Below are positions 57,781 through 64,000 of a stretch of DNA of 64,000 bases, one piece after another (position 1 is the first letter of the stretch; every line of letters starts with the position of its first letter). The notes below the pieces were generated by a model, which did no database searches, was not told the origin of the DNA, and saw nothing but the letters and a program-made list of their open reading frames with translations. A program made the translations under genes and the position numbers. The DNA is from Serinus canaria (lineage: Eukaryota > Chordata > Aves > Passeriformes > Fringillidae). Location of the stretch: the NCBI RefSeq assembly GCF_022539315.1, contig NC_066313.1, positions 68,389,934 to 68,453,933 of the forward strand, in the 5' to 3' direction.

Positions 57781-60176
57781 TATAAATTGCCAGTGCTCAA
57801 ATTCATTACTTCAGTGAAGATGAGGGGCCTAGTTCTGTCTGGAGGAGTAAAGGGCTTCTTTCTTGATGTCTATATGAGTGATGTCACCACAAAACCAGTC
57901 CCCTGCTCTCCCCATGATAGTGCCAGGCCCAGGAAAACAGTAAAGCACAAAAACCTTCAATCTCTACTCCCGTCCTTGTCCCACAGCAGATAAAGCTCTG
58001 CCTTTTATGGCACAAATCAATAATCCAACTGCAATTGCTAGTCTTGTTGGTAATCCTTCCATTACACAGAGAGCATCTAACCAGATACGCTGGAAGCATG
58101 CACAGTCCTGGTCACCAAAACAGATATTTACTCGTTTATCTTTCCAAATAAATTTCTCTTCTTAAATTGTCATCTGTCTCAGAAAGACTGTGCCTCTCTT
58201 CTGAGAATTTCAACCCCTCAGCATTGCTGTCAGTTTGTTTTTACAGAAGTAATGTTAAGGCTGGACTTTTAAGGCACGTTTTAGGTGTCAAGGGAAAGGC
58301 AATCAGTGCTGGAAGGCACCATGGTCTGAGTGAAAATGTCCTTGCTTGCTTCTCCATGATGAACCCTGGCAAGCAGTCTGTGGCTGCCTGTGATGGATAG
58401 ACCACAACTGGAAGAAACTGCAACAGGTGTCACACCAAAACATGTGCAAGGCTGGAGGGGGTCAGTGAGTGGGAAAGAATGCTCCAGGTGTAAGGATGAG
58501 CTACCTGGTTGCAGCAGCACCACAGAGTCTTCTACTGTTTAGGAAAGTTTGAAGTTCAAGAACCTCTAAACTGATACCAGTTTTTTAGACTATGATGAAT
58601 ATTTTGCAAGCGCTCAGTCTTCCAGGGGCCTGCACAGTGCCATCCAACACCATGGCAGGGATTACATGGTCATGATGTAGAAATTTTTTCTGGAATGGCT
58701 GGACCTCAACAACAGAATTCTTCAGTCCTACTGGAAGATGAAATCCTTGATCAAATTTGAAGCTCTTGGTCAGGCTGTAAGAAAGCATTGAAACTTTCTG
58801 GATAAATCTGGGATAACCCTGTGTGTGCTTGGCCAGATTTCCATTTTCTAGGAAATTCTTCATGTTGGTTCTTCACTGACTGGTCACTTCTTACCAGCTG
58901 TCCTCCTACACCTCCTGCTTTCACAAGAAGCTCTTAATGGTCATCTCTCCAGAGTAACCTAGTGTTTTAAAAGTTAGTCCTGTGCAGTTCATTAATTTCT
59001 GTATGGGAACAAAAGTTTCCAAAATCTCCCTGCAACTTACTTTTTCTTTCTGAAATTTTACTCACTTTGTGCAGTGAAGGGTTTATCAATATTAATCTAA
59101 GAAGAACATACCATATCAAAACTGTTCTGGAGAGATCTTCCTTGGGAAAGAGCCTGCCAAAAAGTCATTCAGTAGTGTCTGCCATAGGTTTTGGACTTTA
59201 TTTAACAAAACATGCCATTAACATTTAAACAAATATTTGGTGCCTGTTTTTTTTCATCATTTTCCGCTGCATTAAACTTGGTCATGGTTTCTGATTTGTA
59301 ATTAACTTTTCATTTAGATTGATCATGCAGTTAATCTCCGTTAGTTTTAAGCCTTTTATGACTGGAAAATGCTTAGAACTACTCAAGCAAGAAAGTGTTT
59401 TGTCCACCCTTATCACAATATGAAAAAGACACAGCTGCTAATTTTATGTTATTGAATTATTGAGCTCTGTTTTCTAATATAAGAGTAGAGAAAACAGTAG
59501 GGTGCATCAAACTGGCTGATGAGAGCTCAAAATAAGGGTGAGTAGAAGCAGAGCACCAGAGTTTGATAATTTTACAAATTATTAGGCTCTTTACAAATTG
59601 ATCTAATTTTGTTTTTCCTTTAATGTCTCTTTTTCATCTGATTTCCTCTATGACTTCCCCAAAGTTTTTCACCAGTTTGTCAACTCAGAAAGTTTTATTG
59701 GTTGATCTATTTCGATTATTGCTCCATTATGTTGAATAATTATTTTTAGAAAAATATTATTAATTAGAAAATTTTAATCAGATTGTCCTTCCAGAGGTAT
59801 TCTGGTGCTTAATTTTTCATCAATGTCTGCTCTATGGATATGCTTTCTGTATATACTATTTTTATTTATGATCATCAGATTTCTGACTCTTGTTTCATTT
59901 GGAAATGTCCTACATCACCATATGTCACCAGCCAACAATGCTCACAATTTCTCTTGCACTATGATTAAATAGCTTCCAGTTCTTTAGAAGGAAAATAATG
60001 GATGTCATAAAAACTGTATTAAAATCCACACAAACAAATCTAATTTCCATACATTTGTCTCTACATTCAAAGTTTGCAATCTTTATCAAGAAAATAAACC
60101 TTTGGTGTTTGGGGTTTTTCCCAGAAAGTGATAAATTATAAAAGATTTATTTTGAAGATTGTCAAAGGAGCGCCCC
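57781..60176. other. GC-richer unclassified block, then AT-rich unique sequence
   Basis: 57830-58980 has higher GC and less biased composition than its flanks. It contains antisense frames of 80 codons (58281-58523) and 92 codons (58585-58863). The latter, including GYPRFIQKVSMLSYSLTK, has a balanced amino-acid composition but no family I can name, and a stop lies just upstream of its Met. Possible explanations are an old retroelement coding remnant, a processed pseudogene, or chance. From 58980 to 60176 the sequence is AT-rich and featureless. Confidence 0.4.
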
Positions 60177-60239
60177 ATATGTGTGTATACATACATACAT
60201 ACATAAATATATATATATATGTGTCTGTGTGTGTATATC
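60177..60239 (+). repeat. Compound TG/CATA/TA/TG microsatellite
   Basis: GTGTGTA, then CATA repeats, then TA repeats, then TGTG units, over about 60 bp. It ends about 110 bp before the CR1 copy at 60350. Confidence 0.92.
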
Positions 60240-60349
60240 TAGCAAGATATGGAGGAATGACTGATGGAAATTCTAATATATGAAACTGAAAAAATGCAGA
60301 AAATATCAATTTTTCAGTAGGCAGTAAAAAAACTTATATGTGGTAGGAC

Positions 60350-61325
60350 AGAAATGTCACTACTGGTGTCACCCACGGTTCAATACTGGGCTGATTATTT
60401 TTCATTTTTCATTAATGACTTAGATGGAGACACAGATGCTTCTCAGAAGGTTCATTTATGACACAAAGCTGGGAGGAGTGGCTGATATCCCAAAGTGCTG
60501 TGCAGCCCATCAGAAGGACCTCTGAAATCTGGAGGGATGAGCAGAGAACTTTCTGAAATTCAACTAAGGCAAATGTAGGGTCCTGCAGTAGGAGAAGAAT
60601 AACCCCATGCACCAGCAGAGGCTGGGGCAGGCCTGCTGCAAAGCAGCTCTATGGAGAAGGACCTGAAGGTCCTGGCGGGTAACAAGCTGCCCGTGACCCA
60701 GCATTACCCCTGTGTCCAAGAAAGACAATGATATACTGGGGTGCACTAAGATGGGCATTGCCAACATCTCAAGGGAGCTGATCCTGCACCTCTATTCAGC
60801 CTTAGTGAGGCCACAACTTAAATACCGTGTCAATTTTTGGGCTCCTCAATACCAGAGAGACATGGAGATCCTGGAGGAGGTCGAGTGGAAGGCTACAAAG
60901 ATAATTAGGATCAGCTGAGGAAGCTGGACCAGTTCCACTTCAAGCACAGATGATTTAGAAGGGATCTCATCAATTCCTAAAAGCTTCTGAAGGGAGGATG
61001 CCAAGAGGCTGGAGCCACGATCTGCTTGGTGGTGCCAAGCAATAGGGCAAGAGGCAACGGACAGAAAGTGATGCACAGGAAGTTCTACTTGAATGTGTGA
61101 AAGAAATTCTTCCCTTTTTGAGTCACTGCATACTGGAAAAGATTGTCCAGAGAGATTGTGGAATCTCCCTCACTGGAGGTATTCAAGAACTAAATAAAAC
61201 TAAACAGAACAAAAGCCTGTTCAATGTGTTCCATGATGACCCAGCTTGAGCAGGAAGTTTGGACCAGATGACCCACTGTGGTCCCTCCCAACCTTGCCCA
61301 TTCAGTGATTGTCTAATACCATATT
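60350..61325 (+). mobile_element. CR1 LINE, longest copy, ORF2 C-terminus to tail (sense)
   Basis: 'actggtgtcacccacggttc' and 'gacacaaagctgggaggag' mark the end of the RT catalytic domain region. They are followed by 'ggacctgaaggtcctggcg', 'gggctcctcaataccagaga', 'ggccacaacttaaatacc' and the 3' UTR ('ctggaggtattcaagaac', 'gaccagatgacccactgtgg'), ending in 'ccattcagtgattgtct'. About 970 bp in continuous order. Several frameshifts and stops break the reading frame, so it is inactive. Confidence 0.93.
60712..60918 (+). pseudogene. CR1 ORF2 C-terminal remnant
   Basis: A 68-codon frame with ILHLYSALVRPQLKY and FWAPQYQRDMEILEEVEWKA, matching the C-terminal segment of CR1 ORF2 ('LYSALVRP...FWAPQY'). 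Upstream ORF2 text lies in other frames, and the frame ends at a stop shortly after. Part of the copy at 60350-61325. Confidence 0.85.
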
Positions 61326-64000
61326 TTAGGAAGAAATTCATCAGTATTGATGTCATGGATAGCAAAAGAAAGAAAAGGGATTTGGGCAAGAAAAAGATGA
61401 ATCAGTAGGCTAGAGATTTGAATATCTTTGCAAAGAACCATTGGAAAATCTGTCAAGCCATTTTTCCTACTTGACTACATTGGACTACTACCACTAACTA
61501 CTTGTAAGCAGAGAAGACAAACACAAATGTGTTTTATTTACACAGAAAAAAAAAATGGGAGAGGACATTCCTACCAGGGGCATTGCTCATTAAATTTTCT
61601 GAATCCCTATAAAAATAACAGAGAGAAATCCCATTTTGAACTAGTCAAGGCATGGAAGAGATAATGATTTTACATCTTTAATTACTTTATGTCTTTTTAA
61701 AAGGACTACACACAACAGAACTTATGTGTGTTACTCTTATGTGATTTATATTGAGGAGATCTTACAGAGATTATCAGTAGTCAGCTTTTTTCCACAAGTT
61801 TTTCATCAAAAATGAACAGTTTGGCTGGTGAGAGTCTTCATAACCTCCTAAAAACCATTCATGTATTTACACATCAAGTTATTCTACACTTATTTTTAAC
61901 AATCAGATCTATTGAGATATTTACTCAAGTTCCATATTAAAGTGCAATCAGACGTTAAGATGAGACTAATTATAATTTTATGTTTAATGAGTCAATACCA
62001 ATTGCATTTGTGTAACTGCAGTCTAAAATATCTCAATTGCATTTTGACAGATATTCATAGAATCAGATGAAAAATACATTAGAGAGAAAATATTATGTAG
62101 CTTATCCATTGAACTCTGAAAGTTGAATAGAAATCATGCTTGTTAATTTTTTTTCTTTAGATTTTCTTTTTGTTCTGTACTTGGTATAGAAAACCTCAAT
62201 GTTTCTTTTTTCTGAAGATTATATGAAAATGCTCAACTCTTTATCTTATCTTGATTTGCTCTCTATTGATAGGATGGTCTATATTGATTATAAAAAAACC
62301 CCATATTTTTCTCTAAATGCAGATTAGGGTAACAGAAACAATAAACATTTAGATCAAATTTGATACTGAAAATGGACAAATATATAAAGAAGAAATACAG
62401 AAATTGTCTCATCAAATTATTAGCCAAGTACTTTGTATCCTGAGCTTCCCAGTTTCTAGGAATTTTGAAAAAAAAATCTGCCTATGATCTGTAAATAAAT
62501 TAATTATTGCATGTCAGATTGATTGAAATACTTTGCAGAATCCAAAATTTTCTCAGATAATTTTCATCTTCTTTCAGGAAAATACATTTTAAAGAATTCC
62601 AAAACTTTTACTAATGACTTTTCCTTCAACCATATAATACGTGAAATAAATTATCTGCACAATTTTCATTAAATTATCTTAGGTAGGTAGATACGTATTT
62701 ATTATATCAAGGCATACCAGTAACTAACCACGAAGGCTCAGAAGGACTATCCATGACAGATGTTTGTGCCTAACTTCTCTAACCAGAGCATGGCAGCAGC
62801 TACATGCTTCAGACAGTAAAACCAGAAATTGTAGTAAAGAGTATTGGCTCTGGTCTGTGGAGAAATACCAAGGAGACAAAACTGCTTTAAGTCTCATATT
62901 CCTAAATTATTTAAGCCTCTCACATTTAGAGTTCTCATTAATCAAAATCTACTTGTATTGCCTCTGTCTGAGGTAATTTTCTTCACAGTATCTGTGTTCT
63001 GTCTTGACCTTGGAAATACGTTGATTTTTAAGTCCAATACCTCATTATGGTAGGGAATCAGAAGACAGAATTTAAAGTGTTAAAATACATATATTTGACA
63101 TTCATAACTTTTTAAAATGTCTTCTATAATTGCAACAACCTGGAAAAAAACTAAAAAAGAAAAAATAAAAGGGAAACAAAATATAGGATCTTTCTGTTTC
63201 CAGTGAAAATTAGATTGCTTGGGTACTACATGATAAAAGGTCTTAAATTTCTGTAAACTTCTTTTGAATTGCATTATTTGCATCTAAGCAGTAGTGAGAT
63301 ATGGAGTAAGACCATAAAACTTTATCTTTTTTAGGCTTGGATCTATCTGGGATAATGACTGCAAAGGCACATTTCTAAACAGCCTACTCTGATTATAATA
63401 TTTTGGCTATTTTCCAAATAGTAAGCCAAAATGAAAAAGAAAAAAAATAGTATAAAATACCTAAATAGTAGTAAATATGAGCTTTTTTTAATAGTGCAAA
63501 TAAAATTTTTGGTCTAGGCAAGGGAGTAGAAGATGAAGGAAAACTTCAGACTGAAGTGAACACCCTAAGTAAAGATGACTTCATCAATACCTGACTGCAC
63601 ACCTGTCTGAACTTTAATATTCCTCTTAAATCTGCCAAAATTTAATTATTCTACTCAGTAGGTTTTTGGTTGGATTAAAATATGAAATTTAATTAAGAAA
63701 AAATAGTCAACAGCAAAACCAGTCTGAGGACAACTCTGTAAGGTTCATTAGTGTTAAAAGAGATGCTAGGTAGTTCATATAGCTTCAGGGAGTGCCACAG
63801 TATCTAACCAACATGGAAAATATATTTGGCTGCACACCTAAATATGTGAGATTTATTCATTATCGTTATGGGGAAACTCATATATTTAACACGTTATTTA
63901 ACAAGATTTGGACAAGATTCTTTAAAATAAATGCTGAAGCTATACCTGTAGCATCCTTTTTGTTACTTTACTTGGGGGTATTTGTTCAGTAAAGATAGAT
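61326..64000. other. AT-rich unique sequence, no gene seen
   Basis: No retroelement or exon recognised. Open frames at most 78 codons (61428-61664) and without recognisable domains. Confidence 0.55.

Noticed and set aside
1..64000. CRISPR arrays, bacterial operons, tRNA or rRNA genes
   Set aside because: No regularly spaced repeats with unique spacers, no operon-like gene packing and no recognisable RNA gene cores; the repeat content is avian.

Overview
This 64 kb window looks like a gene-poor, AT-rich stretch of a bird nuclear genome, probably a songbird. The assignment rests on the interspersed repeats. There are about a dozen fragments of the avian CR1 LINE on both strands, several ending in the diagnostic ATTCTGTG-type 3' tail. 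There are also two families of avian endogenous-retrovirus LTRs, all present as solo or broken LTRs. I see no bacterial operon structure, no CRISPR array, no rRNA or tRNA gene, and no intact protein-coding gene. The longest open frames (up to about 140 codons, e.g. 12538-12966) are decayed retrotransposon sequence or chance.

Layout. 1-4283: AT-rich unique sequence. 4284-4482: CR1. 7469-8826: two antisense LTRs of different families separated by a C10/A11 and A/C-rich tract. 12038-13250: GC-richer island with an 8-bp tandem repeat and a CR1 endonuclease remnant. 13251-17820: unique sequence with a TA microsatellite and two exon-like segments (14269-14319, 16904-17029). 22171-22206: a near-perfect palindrome. 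23590-24545: mosaic of CR1 pieces in opposite orientations. 25300-25930: GC-richer unclassified sequence. 26228-27060: antisense CR1. 29293-29900: sense LTR. 30288-31535: two CR1 3' ends. 33990-34300: unclassified GC-rich island. 34747-34845: poly-T/poly-A inverted repeat. 37781-38372: two pieces of one LTR family facing each other. 38448-40003: two CR1 fragments and a GAAA microsatellite. 45584-46205: antisense CR1. 49789-50318: antisense LTR. 53610-54045: CR1. 54875-55390: sense LTR. 57780-58980: unclassified GC-richer block. 60177-61325: TG/TA microsatellite and the longest CR1 copy. 61326-64000: AT-rich unique sequence.

No genes act together here. The biology is that of intergenic or intronic DNA shaped by CR1 retrotransposition, ERV insertion followed by LTR-LTR recombination, and later rearrangement. 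The most promising non-repeat signals are weak and need conservation or RNA data: two exon-like segments on the + strand, the 36-bp palindrome, and several GC-rich blocks I cannot classify. I found no convincing undescribed system.
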